From contig NZ_JNZO01000007.1 in the NCBI RefSeq assembly GCF_000717595.1, forward strand, positions 124,001-188,000: a stretch of 64,000 nt of DNA. Direction: 5' to 3'. The DNA is from Streptomyces flavochromogenes. Its GTDB lineage: Bacteria; Actinomycetota; Actinomycetes; Streptomycetales; Streptomycetaceae. Under the pieces are notes generated by a model. The model was not told the DNA's origin. It was given only the letters and a program-made list of their open reading frames with translations, and did not search any database. The first letter of the stretch is position 1; the number at the start of each line of letters is the position of its first letter. Below, one piece after another: positions 17,208-26,043 of the stretch. Both the position numbers and the translations under genes were made by a program.

Positions 17208-18455
17208 TCAGTTGCCGACGCGGCGGCGGACGTCCTGGAAGGCGGTGTAGTTGGCGATCAGCTCGATCTGTCCGGGCGGGGCCATCGCGACGGCCTCGTC
17301 CAGCGTCTCGCAGACGCGGAAGTCCACACCCGCGACCTCCAGGCGGACGGCGAGGTCCAGGCGGCGGTCGCCGATCACCATGATCGGGTGTCCGGCGAGC
17401 CGGCCGTAGTCCACGTCCCACAGCCAGGAGGTGTCCGTGCCGTCGGCGCCGCGCGCGTTGACGGAGAGGATCACCGGGGCGGGCGGTCCGTCGATGAGGG
17501 AAAACGTTTCGAGCCAGCCCGCCGGGTTCTTCGCGAGCAGCAGTCGCAGCTCACGGCCCTGGAAGGACACCACGTCGTAGCGTCCGGCGACGGCCTGCAC
17601 CTGGTACATGCGCTCCAGGGCCACCTGCGGCGGCACTCCGAAGACGGCGGCGACGGCGGCCGAGGTCGCGGCGTTCGCCTTGTTGGCGCGGCCGGGCAGC
17701 TGGAGCCGGATCGGCCAGGCCGAACCGTGCGGGTCGAGCACGTGGTCGCCGCTGAGCGCCCAGCTCGGCGCGGGACGGCGGAAGCCGCACTCGCCGCAGA
17801 ACCAGTCGTCGCCCGGACGCTGCATCACACCGCCGCAGGCGGGGCACGACCAGGCGTCGTCCTTCCACTCCTGGCCGGCGGCGACCCACACCACGTTCGG
17901 CGAGGAGGAGGCGGCCCACACGATGAGCGGGTCGTCGGCGTTCGCGACGACGACGGCCTTCGTGCCGTTGAGACCCTCGCGCCACTTCTCGGCGAGCATC
18001 CGGGTCTCGGCGGCGCGGTCGAGCTGGTCTCGGGAGAGGTTGAGCAGCGCGATCACCTTGGGCGTGGTGTCGCGGGCGACGCCGGCCAGGTACTTCTCGT
18101 CGACCTCGATGACGCCGTACTTGGAGTCCGAGCCACCGGCGAGCGCCGAGGTGATGCCGGCGGGCATGTTGGCGCCGAGGGCGTTCGAGACGACGGGGCC
18201 GGCGGCGCGCAGGGCCTCCGCGATCAGCCGGGTCGTCGTCGTCTTGCCGTTGGTCGCCGACACCAGGACGACGTCCAGATGCTGCGCGAGCCGGCCGAGG
18301 AGATCGGGGTCGAGCTTCAGCGCCACCTTGCCGCCGATCACCGATCCGCTGCCGCGTCCCGCCGCACGCGACACCGCGGCCGCGGCCCTGCCCGCCGTCA
18401 CGGCCAGCTTGGCGCGCGGCGACAGCGGCTCTGGATTACCGGGGTGTCCTGACAT
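17208..18455 (-). CDS. murT: Lipid II isoglutaminyl synthase, Mur ligase-like subunit
   Basis: MurT activates the D-Glu alpha-carboxylate of lipid II with ATP. The 415-aa protein has the Mur ligase P-loop SATNGKTTTT (66-75), the VDEKYL and NLSRDQLDR blocks, and a four-cysteine zinc ribbon inserted in the middle domain (Cys204, Cys207, Cys220, Cys223), typical for MurT. The C-terminal DUF1727 part includes SVNARGADGTDTSWLWDVD. It is the first gene of the murT-gatD operon and is divergent from the deformylase gene. Confidence 0.95.
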   Translation of the reverse strand: MSGHPGNPEPLSPRAKLAVTAGRAAAAVSRAAGRGSGSVIGGKVALKLDPDLLGRLAQHLDVVLVSATNGKTTTTRLIAEALRAAGPVVSNALGANMPAGITSALAGGSDSKYGVIEVDEKYLAGVARDTTPKVIALLNLSRDQLDRAAETRMLAEKWREGLNGTKAVVVANADDPLIVWAASSSPNVVWVAAGQEWKDDAWSCPACGGVMQRPGDDWFCGECGFRRPAPSWALSGDHVLDPHGSAWPIRLQLPGRANKANAATSAAVAAVFGVPPQVALERMYQVQAVAGRYDVVSFQGRELRLLLAKNPAGWLETFSLIDGPPAPVILSVNARGADGTDTSWLWDVDYGRLAGHPIMVIGDRRLDLAVRLEVAGVDFRVCETLDEAVAMAPPGQIELIANYTAFQDVRRRVGN

Positions 18456-18581
18456 CGTTCTTGTTCCTCCTTGCGTCGGTCCGGGCTCAGCCTATCGAGA
18501 TCCGGCCAGCAGCCCGAACAGCGGCACCACCATGCGGCCGCGCGAAACAGCCAGGTCACGGCGGACCGTACCCTTACCGCC

Positions 18582-19142
18582 ATGCGAAACCGCCCCATCC
18601 CCGGCAGTTCCGGCCAGGTCCGAGCGATGACTCTGCTCGGCGACCCCGTGCTGCACACGCCCTGCGCGCCCGTCACCGACTTCGGGCCCGAACTCGCCCG
18701 GCTCGTCGAGGACATGTTCGCCACGATGTACGCGGCGAACGGCGTCGGTCTGGCGGCGAACCAGGTGGGCGTGGGCCTGCGGGTGTTTGTGTACGACTGC
18801 CCCGACGACGAGGAGACCCGCCACCTGGGACATGTCGTGAACCCGCGCCTGGTGGAGGCGGACGGCGACATGTTCCGGGGGCCCGAGGGCTGCCTCTCGC
18901 TGCCTGGGCTGGAGGCCCCGACGCCCCGTTACGACCGTGCGGTGGTCGAGGGCGTACGGCTGGACGGGACGCCGGTACGGGTGGAGGGCACGGGTTTCTT
19001 CGCCCGCTGCCTCCAGCACGAGGCCGACCATCTGGACGGCGGGGTCTATGCGGACCACGTCACGGGGTGGCGCAAGTCACGTCTGGTCCGCGCGATCCGC
19101 AAGCAGCCGTGGGGGAGCGGGGCCGGGGTGCTGGAGGGCTGA
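18582..19142 (+). CDS. def: Peptide deformylase
   Basis: The 186-aa metalloenzyme removes the formyl group from nascent protein N-termini. All three family motifs are present: GVGLAANQ (54-61), EGCLSLPG (102-109, Cys metal ligand) and QHEADH (145-150, two His ligands and the catalytic Glu). I start at ATG 18582; a longer frame to 18471 exists but would run into the murT promoter region. No Shine-Dalgarno is seen, and a TACCCT nine bases upstream could be a -10 box of a leaderless message. Streptomyces genomes usually carry several deformylase copies. Confidence 0.95.
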   Translation: MRNRPIPGSSGQVRAMTLLGDPVLHTPCAPVTDFGPELARLVEDMFATMYAANGVGLAANQVGVGLRVFVYDCPDDEETRHLGHVVNPRLVEADGDMFRGPEGCLSLPGLEAPTPRYDRAVVEGVRLDGTPVRVEGTGFFARCLQHEADHLDGGVYADHVTGWRKSRLVRAIRKQPWGSGAGVLEG

Positions 19143-19287
19143 CGACGGCCGGGGCCCGGGGGCTCTCGGGGCCCGGAGGCCTTGCGGGGGTCCCCGGGCC
19201 GGAGGGCCCGAGGGTGCCGCGCTGGAGGTTCGGGGTGCCGGACCTGCGGGCCCGGGGGTGCCGGGGCCCGGCGGCCCCGGCGATGCG

Positions 19288-19935
19288 CTAGAAGCCCGGT
19301 CCGCCAGGGAGGTCCGGTGCCTGTGCGAGGCGGCCCCACAGGAGGTCGGCCAGGCTGCGGACGAGGTCGGCGCGCGAGCAGGGGCGCTCGCCGAGCCACC
19401 AGTCGCCGGCCGCGTGCATCATGCCGACGATGCCGTGTCCCCAGATCCGGGCCTGGGCATCGGCGCCGGGGCCGAGGTCGACGCGCTCGGCGATGACCTG
19501 GCCGAGTTCCTCGCCCATCCGCCGGAGCAGCGGCGCGGAGTGCCGGCCGACGTCGAAACCCTGCTCGGTCTGGTGCGACTCCTCCGCCGGGTGCATGAGG
19601 AAGCGGTAGACCTGGGGCAGCGCCTCGATCGAGGCCAGGTAGGTGTCGAGGGTGGATTCGACGCGGCGGCGGCGGTCGGACGGCGCGTCGAGCGCGGCCC
19701 GCAGGGCGGCGAGGAGGGCGTCCGTGTGCCGGATGGCGAGGGCGCGGTAGAGGCCGCCCTTGTCGCCGAAGTGGCGGTAGAGGATCGGCTTGGTGATGCC
19801 CGCCTCCGCCGCGATCGCGTTCATGGACGCCTTGGGGCCGTCCCGGAGCACCACCCGGTCCGCCGCCTCCAGCAGTTCGCGTCGCCGTTGTTCGGCGGGC
19901 GTCTGCTGGTCGGTGGTCCGGTGTGCGATGTCCAT
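19288..19935 (-). CDS. TetR family regulator, divergent from an acyl-CoA dehydrogenase
   Basis: A 215-aa repressor-type protein with a TetR_N domain at about 17-63 (helix-turn-helix around MNAIAAEAGITKPILYRHFGDKGGL) and an all-helical C-terminal ligand domain. Its position, head-to-head with an acyl-CoA dehydrogenase gene and sharing a 162-bp region with inverted repeats, suggests control of that gene by a fatty acyl-CoA or related ligand. It starts at ATG 19935; the much longer open frame (to 21552) is antisense to the dehydrogenase gene. Confidence 0.9.
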   Translation of the reverse strand: MDIAHRTTDQQTPAEQRRRELLEAADRVVLRDGPKASMNAIAAEAGITKPILYRHFGDKGGLYRALAIRHTDALLAALRAALDAPSDRRRRVESTLDTYLASIEALPQVYRFLMHPAEESHQTEQGFDVGRHSAPLLRRMGEELGQVIAERVDLGPGADAQARIWGHGIVGMMHAAGDWWLGERPCSRADLVRSLADLLWGRLAQAPDLPGGPGF

Positions 19936-20049
19936 AAGCGTGTCTCCCCGCCCGTGCGATTCGTGAGGCTGTCGCAACGTAACACCCGTCCGGTGTCCGC
20001 TGCCGGTCGGGCCGAATCGCTCCTTCGCAGGTTGACAGCCCATACCAGC

Positions 20050-20079
20050 CGGTAACAGACTGGTGTTACCGCAAGTAAC
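20050..20079. promoter_or_regulatory. Probable TetR operator upstream of the acyl-CoA dehydrogenase
   Basis: CGGTAAC (20050-20056) and GTTACCG (20065-20071) form a perfect inverted repeat with an eight-base spacer. A second, overlapping one is formed by GTTAC (20065-20069) and GTAAC (20075-20079). The GTTAC/GTAAC units lie just before the dehydrogenase start and between the divergent genes, as expected for the TetR protein's site. Confidence 0.6.
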
Positions 20080-20097
20080 GTACTGCTGGGAGGGAAT

Positions 20098-21315
20098 ATG
20101 GGCGAGTTCACGCTCGAACTCAACGATGACCAGAAGCAGGTCCGCGACTGGCTCCACGGCTTCGCCGCCGATGTGATGCGCCCCGCGGCCGCCGAATGGG
20201 ACGAGCGTGAGGAGACTCCCTGGCCGATCATCCAGGAAGCGGCCAAGATCGGCATCTACTCGCTCGATTTCTATGCCCAGCAGTTCTTCGACCCGACCGG
20301 TCTCGGCATCCCCATGGCGATGGAGGAGCTCTTCTGGGGCGACGCCGGCATCGCGCTCTCCATCGTCGGCACGGGCCTCGCCGCCGTCGGCGTCCTCGCC
20401 AACGGCACCGAGGAGCAGATCGGCACCTGGGTTCCGCAGATGTACGGCGACGCGAACGACGTCAAGGTCGCCGCGTTCTGCTCGTCCGAGCCCGACGCGG
20501 GCTCGGACGTCGCCTCGATGCGCACCCGCGCGGTGTACGACGAGGCCACCGACGAATGGGTGCTCAACGGCACCAAGACCTGGGCGACCAACGGCGGCAT
20601 CGCCAACGTCCACGTCGTCGTCGCGGTCGTCGACCCCGAGCTCGGCTCGAAGGGCCACGCCTCCTTCATCGTGCCGCCGAACACCCCCGGTCTCTCCCAG
20701 GGCCAGAAGTTCCAGAAGCACGGCATCCGCGCCTCCCACACCGCCGAGGTCGTCCTGGAGGACGTCCGCGTCCCCGGCCACTGCCTGCTCGGCGGCAAGG
20801 AGAAGCTGGACGAGCGCCTGGCCCGGGCCCGCGAGAAGGCCAGGGCCGGTGGCGGCGAGCGTGTGAAGAACGCCGCCATGGCCACGTTCGAGGCCTCCCG
20901 CCCCGCGGTCGGCGCCATGGCCGTCGGCACGGCCCGTGCCGCGTACGAGGTCGCCCTCGACTACGCCAAGACCCGCGTCCAGTTCGGCCGCCCGATCATC
21001 GAGAACCAGGGCGTCGCCTTCCAGCTCGCCGACATGGCCACCCAGATCGACGCGGCCCGCCTCCTGGTCTGGCGCGCCTCCTGGATGGCGACGGCCGGCA
21101 AGCCCTTCACGGCGGCCGAGGGCTCCATGTCCAAGCTGTACGCGAGCGAGGTCGCCAAGAAGGTCACCGCCCAGGCCATCCAGATCCTCGGCGGCAACGG
21201 CTACACCCGCGAGTACCCGGTGGAGCGCATGCACCGCGACGCGGCCATCTACACGATCTTCGAAGGCACCAGCGAGATCCAGCGCATGGTGATCAGCCGG
21301 GCCCTCGCGAAGTAG
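20098..21315 (+). CDS. Acyl-CoA dehydrogenase
   Basis: This FAD enzyme carries out the first oxidation step on an acyl-CoA in beta-oxidation or a related pathway. The 405-aa length is standard. It shows the FAD/substrate motif AAFCSSEPDAGSD, a KTWATNGG block, the arginine-rich RVQFGRPI segment, QILGGNGYTREYPVERMHRDA and the catalytic Glu in IYTIFEGTSEIQR. ATG 20098 has GGGAGGG seven bases upstream. Acyl chain preference cannot be told. It is likely repressed by the divergent TetR protein. Confidence 0.93.
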   Translation: MGEFTLELNDDQKQVRDWLHGFAADVMRPAAAEWDEREETPWPIIQEAAKIGIYSLDFYAQQFFDPTGLGIPMAMEELFWGDAGIALSIVGTGLAAVGVLANGTEEQIGTWVPQMYGDANDVKVAAFCSSEPDAGSDVASMRTRAVYDEATDEWVLNGTKTWATNGGIANVHVVVAVVDPELGSKGHASFIVPPNTPGLSQGQKFQKHGIRASHTAEVVLEDVRVPGHCLLGGKEKLDERLARAREKARAGGGERVKNAAMATFEASRPAVGAMAVGTARAAYEVALDYAKTRVQFGRPIIENQGVAFQLADMATQIDAARLLVWRASWMATAGKPFTAAEGSMSKLYASEVAKKVTAQAIQILGGNGYTREYPVERMHRDAAIYTIFEGTSEIQRMVISRALAK

Positions 21316-21509
21316 GCGAGTGCGCGGCCGGACCTCCCGGCGGGACGCGCACGGAAGAGTCCAGGAGGAGAGGGGCCCGCACCGTGGAGGTACGGGCCTT
21401 CCCCACCCCGGAGGCGATTCACCCCCGGCAAGGACCTCCCGAAGCAGGCCGGTCCCGAGAGGCCGACGACGCTCGGGGGCCCGCGGCCCGGCCGCGACGA
21501 GGCGGATCC

Positions 21510-21689
21510 TTAAGCCGCGAGCCCCTGCTCCGCCTGCGTCGCCTCGGCCCATGCCGCCACGAGCACCTGATAGATCCGCTGCTCGTCGGCGGTCAGGGAG
21601 CGCTGCTGCTCGCCGGCGCGCACCCAGAGGGTGCGGATGGCGTCGTTGAGGGCTTCAGGACTCGGGGGCTCTCTGTGGTGATCGGACAT
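21510..21689 (-). CDS. Small conserved-looking hypothetical protein
   Basis: A 59-aa protein, charged and helical (EALNDAIRTLWVRAGEQQR ... RIYQVLVAAWAEA), without cysteines or membrane segments. I do not recognise the family. The start at ATG 21689 is inferred from the hydrophilic helix-forming start MSDHHREPPSPEALN. The frame is open further to 21947, but that part is low-complexity Arg/Ser. The Shine-Dalgarno is weak. It stands alone behind the AlkD-like gene, separated by an inverted repeat. Confidence 0.6.
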   Translation of the reverse strand: MSDHHREPPSPEALNDAIRTLWVRAGEQQRSLTADEQRIYQVLVAAWAEATQAEQGLAA

Positions 21690-21781
21690 GCGTCCAAGGC
21701 TAGGGCCCGGGTCTGACAAAGCAGGCAGGATTCGGACGTGCGTTCCGCCACGCCGTCGGAGCGGAGGGCCGCATTCCCGCC

Positions 21782-21822
21782 GGAGCGCATCCAGGGGCCG
21801 CGATTGCCGCCGGATGCGCTCC
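21782..21822 (-). terminator. Inverted repeat, probable terminator of the AlkD-like gene
   Basis: GGAGCGCATCC (21782-21792) and GGATGCGCTCC (21812-21822) form a perfect 11-bp inverted repeat with a 19-base loop, 19 bp past the stop of the gene at 21841. The surrounding CGCCGGA and CCAGGG bases also repeat directly. There is no T-run. Confidence 0.5.
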
Positions 21823-21840
21823 AGGGCCGACAGGACCCCG

Positions 21841-22512
21841 CTACGCCCCCTCTCGGCGGCGCACCATCTCGGTGATCCAGGCGGGCGCGAACGGAGACGT
21901 GCAGCCCGGGGGTGTCGGGTAGTCCTTGAGCACCTCCAGGCGCTCACCGATGCCCAGCGCCCGGGCGCGCTGCTCGGGGTGCTCGATCCCGATCTGGGCC
22001 AGGCAGTGGTTCATCGCCCACTGCAGACGGTCCGGGGCGTCCTTCATCTCCGCCTCGACGACGTCGAGTAGCCCGTCGAGGTCGAGCCCGTCGGGCTTCT
22101 TCGCGACCCGCTCGGTGGTCAGGGCCCAGCCGGCGCTCGCGACCACCGGATCCGGGTCGGCGGTCCATGCCACGCGCAGCTCCTCGGCGTGGGGGCTCTT
22201 CTTCACCACGTAGTTCACGAGCCAGTCGTGCACCTTGGGCGTGCGCGCCCCGCGGAGCATGGCGTCCAGCTCGTCCCGCCCGAAGGCCTTCGGGCGGCAG
22301 ATCAGCAGCGCCAGCAGTCGCGCCGCGCCGTCGCCCGTCTCCCAGAGCCGCTCCGCGAGGTCCTGCTGCGTCTTGAGCCGCTTCGCGAGCGCGCGCAGCT
22401 TGCCGAGGTTCACACCGTGGTCGTCACCGTGTCTCTCGTTCACCGCGCGCGCCTTCGGGTCCTCCAGCGCGGCCAGCTCGGCCATCACCTCGGCCACCGT
22501 CGTCTCGGCCAC
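21841..22512 (-). CDS. AlkD-like HEAT-repeat DNA alkylation repair family protein
   Basis: The 223-aa protein is built from short helical repeats and begins with the AlkD-like pattern (VMAELAALEDPKARAVNERHG, then GVNLGKLRALAKRLK). AlkD enzymes excise bulky alkylated bases by wrapping DNA with HEAT-like repeats. The catalytic region of classical AlkD carries an Asp four residues behind a Trp; here the likely counterpart is WLVNY in HDWLVNYVV, so the Asp is not evident and activity is uncertain. ATG 22512 precedes a clear reading frame. Confidence 0.78.
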   Translation of the reverse strand: MAETTVAEVMAELAALEDPKARAVNERHGDDHGVNLGKLRALAKRLKTQQDLAERLWETGDGAARLLALLICRPKAFGRDELDAMLRGARTPKVHDWLVNYVVKKSPHAEELRVAWTADPDPVVASAGWALTTERVAKKPDGLDLDGLLDVVEAEMKDAPDRLQWAMNHCLAQIGIEHPEQRARALGIGERLEVLKDYPTPPGCTSPFAPAWITEMVRRREGA

Positions 22513-22586
22513 CTCGGTCTCCTGTTCCTCGTCATCCGCGCGAGGCGGTCTGCCACGGACCTCGTCCCGCCCTGCCGGGCTGGACG

Positions 22587-23054
22587 TCAGACGAGACAGA
22601 ACTCGTTGCCCTCGGGGTCCTGGAGGACCACCGCGTAGTAGTCCATGCCGTTCGGCTCGTCCATCGTGTACAGGATCGTCGCGCCGATGGCCGTGAGCCG
22701 CGTCACCTCGCCGTCCACCCGCTCGCGGCGCACGGCGAGCGGCACCCCGCGGCCGCCGCCGACCTTCAGGTCCAGGTGGACGCGGTTCTTGACCGTCTTC
22801 GGCTCCGGGACGTGCTGGAACCAGACCCGGGGGCCCACGCCCGCGGGATCCACGATGGACTCCGGGAGCTCTCCGGCGCCCTCGCCCAGCTCGTCCTCGG
22901 GGACACCGATCGCCTCCCAGTACGCCCGCCAGGTGGCGTGGCCCTCGGGCGGCGGATCGGGGACGTACCGCAGAGCCTCCAGCCAGAACGGCACCAGGCG
23001 CTGCGGGTCCGCGCAGTCGATGGTCAGTTGCAGGGTCATCTCGGGTCGCTCCAT
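22587..23054 (-). CDS. VOC superfamily (glyoxalase-like) protein
   Basis: A 155-aa protein with the glyoxalase/dioxygenase fold: an N-terminal half with LTIDCADPQRLVPFWLEALRY and a C-terminal half ending in VVLQDPEGNEFCLV, the typical last strand. The loop KNRVHLDLKV carries the conserved His-Leu-Asp. The substrate is unknown; such proteins are often resistance or detoxification proteins. It starts at ATG 23054 (GAGAGG upstream); ATG 23039 is an alternative. It is divergent from the P450 gene. Confidence 0.82.
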   Translation of the reverse strand: MERPEMTLQLTIDCADPQRLVPFWLEALRYVPDPPPEGHATWRAYWEAIGVPEDELGEGAGELPESIVDPAGVGPRVWFQHVPEPKTVKNRVHLDLKVGGGRGVPLAVRRERVDGEVTRLTAIGATILYTMDEPNGMDYYAVVLQDPEGNEFCLV

Positions 23055-23196
23055 GCGGCGAGCCTCTCAGACACCACTGACAGTCGCCCGGATCGAGCCA
23101 ACAGGCCAGATTCGGTCCACCGTTCGAGGATCCCTACCCGTGAGTCACCTCCTGCGGGACAATCACCCGTCAGGCGACGATCGAGGGGAACCGTTC

Positions 23197-24570
23197 ATGG
23201 CCATCACCACCGGTGCCGAAGCGCCCGAACTCGCGGGGCTTCCGCTGCTCGGCTCCCTGTTCGACCTCAAGAACGACTCCCTGGGCACCTTCCTCCGCGC
23301 CCGCCGCGACCACGGCGACGTCGTACGGATCACCGCCGGCCCGCCCGGGATCCGCGCCACCGTCTACGGCGTCTTCTCCGCCGAGGGCGCCCAGCAGGTC
23401 CTCGCCGGGGAATCGGCCAACTTCCGCAAGGACAACGCCTTCTACCAGGAGGTCCGCGAGTCCTTCGGCAACGGGCTGCTCACCAGCCAGGACGAGGACT
23501 ACCTCCGCCAGCGCCGGCTCGTCCAGCCCCTCTTCACCCGCCGCCGGGTCGACGGCTACGCCGCCGCCATCGCCGCCGAGGTCGCCACCCTCGCCGAGGA
23601 GTGGCGGGAGGCCGACGCCGCGTCCGTCGACGTCCTGCAGGACATGGCACGCCTCGCCCTGCGCGCTGTCGCCCGCATCCTCTTCGGCACGGACGTCGAC
23701 GCGGCCGTCGAGATCGTCGAGAACAGCTTCCCCGACGTCGGCGCCTACGTCCTGCGCCGCGGCTACTCCCCGCTCAACGTCCCCCGCGACTGGCCCACCC
23801 CCGGCAACCGTCGCGCGGCCGCCGTCCACCGGGCGCTGTACGAGGTCTGCGACCGCATCATCGCCGAGCGCCGCGGCTCCGGCCGTGCCCCCGGCGACGG
23901 CCAGGACCTGCTGACCCTCCTCGTCGAGGCCGAGAGCGCCGAGGACGGCAGCTTCGACGCGACCGAGCTGCGCGAGCAGGTCCTCGTCTTCCTGCTCGCC
24001 GGCCACGAGACCACCGCCACCTCCCTCGGCTTCGCCCTCCACCTCCTCGCCCTGCACCCGGAGGAGCGGAAGCGGGCCCACGAGGAGGTCGACCGGGTCC
24101 TCGCCGGCCGCGTCCCCGGCGCAGGGGACCTCGACGCCCTGCCGTACGTCACCCAGGTCCTCAAGGAGGCCATGCGGCTCTTCCCGGCCGCCCCGGTCAT
24201 CGGGCGCCGCGCCGTCGCCGCCACCCGGATCGGCGGCGTCGCCATCCCGGCCGGAGCGGACGTCATCGTCGCGCCCTGGGTCACCCACCGCCACCCGGAC
24301 TACTGGGAGGACGCGGAGCGCTTCGACCCCGACCGCTTCACACCCGAGGCGGAGGCCGCCCGCCCCCGCTACGCCTGGTTCCCCTTCGGCGGCGGCCCGC
24401 GCGCCTGCATCGGCCAGCACTTCTCGATGCTGGAGTCCGTGATCGCGCTGGCGATGATCCTCCAGCGGTACGACTTCGAGGCCGTGGACACGGTGGTGCC
24501 CGTGGCGCCCGCGATCACCCTGCAGGCGGCGGGCCCGGCCCGCTGCCGCCTCACGCCCAGGACGGCGTAG
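23197..24570 (+). CDS. Cytochrome P450
   Basis: The 457-aa haem monooxygenase has all landmarks: the oxygen-binding I-helix AGHETTA (about 268-274), the ExxR pair in EAMRLFP, the PERF-like FDPDRF and the haem-binding FGGGPRACIG with the axial Cys404. The C-terminal half looks like the bacterial CYP102/CYP110-like class with a long PxxF region rather than the small CYP105 class. The N-terminus (MAITTGAEAPELAGLPLLGSL) has no membrane anchor. No ferredoxin gene is adjacent. ATG 23197 has GAGGGGAA upstream; the frame open to 22645 covers the VOC gene on the other strand. Confidence 0.93.
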   Translation: MAITTGAEAPELAGLPLLGSLFDLKNDSLGTFLRARRDHGDVVRITAGPPGIRATVYGVFSAEGAQQVLAGESANFRKDNAFYQEVRESFGNGLLTSQDEDYLRQRRLVQPLFTRRRVDGYAAAIAAEVATLAEEWREADAASVDVLQDMARLALRAVARILFGTDVDAAVEIVENSFPDVGAYVLRRGYSPLNVPRDWPTPGNRRAAAVHRALYEVCDRIIAERRGSGRAPGDGQDLLTLLVEAESAEDGSFDATELREQVLVFLLAGHETTATSLGFALHLLALHPEERKRAHEEVDRVLAGRVPGAGDLDALPYVTQVLKEAMRLFPAAPVIGRRAVAATRIGGVAIPAGADVIVAPWVTHRHPDYWEDAERFDPDRFTPEAEAARPRYAWFPFGGGPRACIGQHFSMLESVIALAMILQRYDFEAVDTVVPVAPAITLQAAGPARCRLTPRTA

Positions 24571-24618
24571 ACGGGCGTCGTCGCGGTCGCGCCCCGACGA
24601 CGCGGACGCCGCCCCCGC

Positions 24619-25827
24619 TCAGTCCCTCCGCTTCCCGCCGAGGTGGAGCGCGCGCAGGGCCGCTTCGAGGGCGAAGCGATGGTCGGGGTCGAGGAGCCGG
24701 TCGCCGAAGTGGCTGTCCAGGTTCCGCAGCCGGTAGCGGACCGTCTGGGCGTGCACGCCGAGCATCTCACCGACCTGCTCGGCGGGCGCCCGGGTGGAGA
24801 TGTGGACCCGCAGGGTCTCGATCAGCCGGTCGCGCCGGGTGCCGGACAGCTCGTCGAGCGGGGCGAGTTCGCGCTGGGCGAGCTGGGCCACCAGGGCCGG
24901 GTCGGACAGCAGCCACAACGTTGTCAGATGGTCCTCGCAGTGCACGAGGGGAGCGTCGGCGACGATGCCGTCGTCGATGAGGTGGAGGACGCGCCGGGCC
25001 CAGCGGATGGAATGGGCGGCCTGCGCCGGCGGCACGGTCAGACCGACGACGGCGGAGGTGCCGGCCAGGGCGGAGCCGAGCATCGTGAGACGGTCGGCGG
25101 TCAGCGGGCCGGGGATGAGCAGATACGGCTGGGGAAGGCTGAGGTCGGCGAGGACGTCCCGGTCGAGCCCCGCCTGGACGAGTTCGGCGAGCGGCGGGCG
25201 GAGGGCGACCAGGGTGCACTCGGCGGGGAGCTGCCAGGAGGCGTCCCGGCACAGCTCGGCGATCGTCGCCCGGGGCAGCGGTGGCCCGGCGACGACCAGG
25301 TGGAGTAACTGTCTTCGCAGCGCGGCCACATCGGACACCGCACGGGTCTGGACCATGACGTAGCCCTCGCGGGACAGCGCCTCCAGCTCGTCGACGTAGG
25401 CGAAGAGGGCGTCGGCGAAGGCGAGGATCAGGGTGGGGGAGAGGTTGTACGTCCGTCCGATGATCTTGGCCCGGCGCAGTGCGACGCGCGCGCCCAGGCG
25501 GTAGGCGCCCAGTAACGTGTCGAGGTCGCGCCCCTCGTAGGCCTCCACCCGGCCGAACTTGCGCAGCAGTTCGTCCCTGAGGGCCGAGTTCGTCCCGGGG
25601 TCGGCGACCCGCTCCACGAAGGCGGCGAGTGCCTGCTCCACGCCCTGGCGGATCGCGTCCGAGTGCGGCCCGTTGAAGAGATGGGCGTACACGGGGTAGG
25701 TCCGCTGGACCTCCATGCCGATCTCCTTGATGAGGCCGGGGATCTCCGGCCTCATCAGGGCGGCGAACTCCCTGGGGAGCGGTTCGAGCGGTTCACCGAT
25801 GTCCGGCGACTGGGCGATTGCGGGCAT
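24619..25827 (-). CDS. PucR/CdaR-type helix-turn-helix transcriptional regulator
   Basis: A 402-aa protein whose C-terminus (about 340-400) is the PucR-type winged helix HTH_30: RDRLIETLRVHI then VGEMLGVHAQTVRYRLRNLDSHFGDRLLDPDHRF. The middle resembles the GGDEF-like sensor region of such regulators. The N-terminal 170 residues are helical with a conserved RxxLxGAYRLGARVAL segment as found in Streptomyces PucR-like proteins. The start ATG 25827 has AAGGGA seven bases upstream. It lies downstream of, and in line with, three secreted protein genes and may control them or the mce operon; this is inference. Confidence 0.88.
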   Translation of the reverse strand: MPAIAQSPDIGEPLEPLPREFAALMRPEIPGLIKEIGMEVQRTYPVYAHLFNGPHSDAIRQGVEQALAAFVERVADPGTNSALRDELLRKFGRVEAYEGRDLDTLLGAYRLGARVALRRAKIIGRTYNLSPTLILAFADALFAYVDELEALSREGYVMVQTRAVSDVAALRRQLLHLVVAGPPLPRATIAELCRDASWQLPAECTLVALRPPLAELVQAGLDRDVLADLSLPQPYLLIPGPLTADRLTMLGSALAGTSAVVGLTVPPAQAAHSIRWARRVLHLIDDGIVADAPLVHCEDHLTTLWLLSDPALVAQLAQRELAPLDELSGTRRDRLIETLRVHISTRAPAEQVGEMLGVHAQTVRYRLRNLDSHFGDRLLDPDHRFALEAALRALHLGGKRRD

Positions 25828-25947
25828 GAACCGATCCCTTGCTCTCCTACGCGACCGGTGGGGGAGCGACGGTGCGGAGCCCAGCATGGCGTGATGGGCG
25901 CCGCCGTGGTCGTCAGGTGCGTACCTACGTGGACTGCTGAAGCTAAG

Positions 25948-25976
25948 TCAACTGCTGTGTGCTGTACACACGTTGA
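25948..25976. promoter_or_regulatory. Nested inverted repeat upstream of the PucR-type gene
   Basis: TCAAC (25948-25952) with GTTGA (25972-25976) and, inside, TGTGT (25956-25960) with ACACA (25966-25970) form a nested, slightly asymmetric palindrome about 120 bp before the regulator's start. Autoregulation is a reasonable guess. No clear -35/-10 pair was found. Confidence 0.4.
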
Positions 25977-26043
25977 GCAAGAGTTGGCGTGCCGGAGGGG
26001 TACGCGCTTACCTAGTAGGCCGGGAATCGACCCTGGGTGGCTG

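Noticed and set aside
19143..19287. Highly repetitive G/C tract between def and the TetR gene, looking like a repeat array
   Set aside because: Only degenerate GGGCCC-type runs without regular unit or spacing. It is not a CRISPR array; at most it forms hairpins between convergent genes.
21316..21509. Possible small genes in the gap after the acyl-CoA dehydrogenase
   Set aside because: Short frames on both strands lack ribosome binding sites and coding-like composition.
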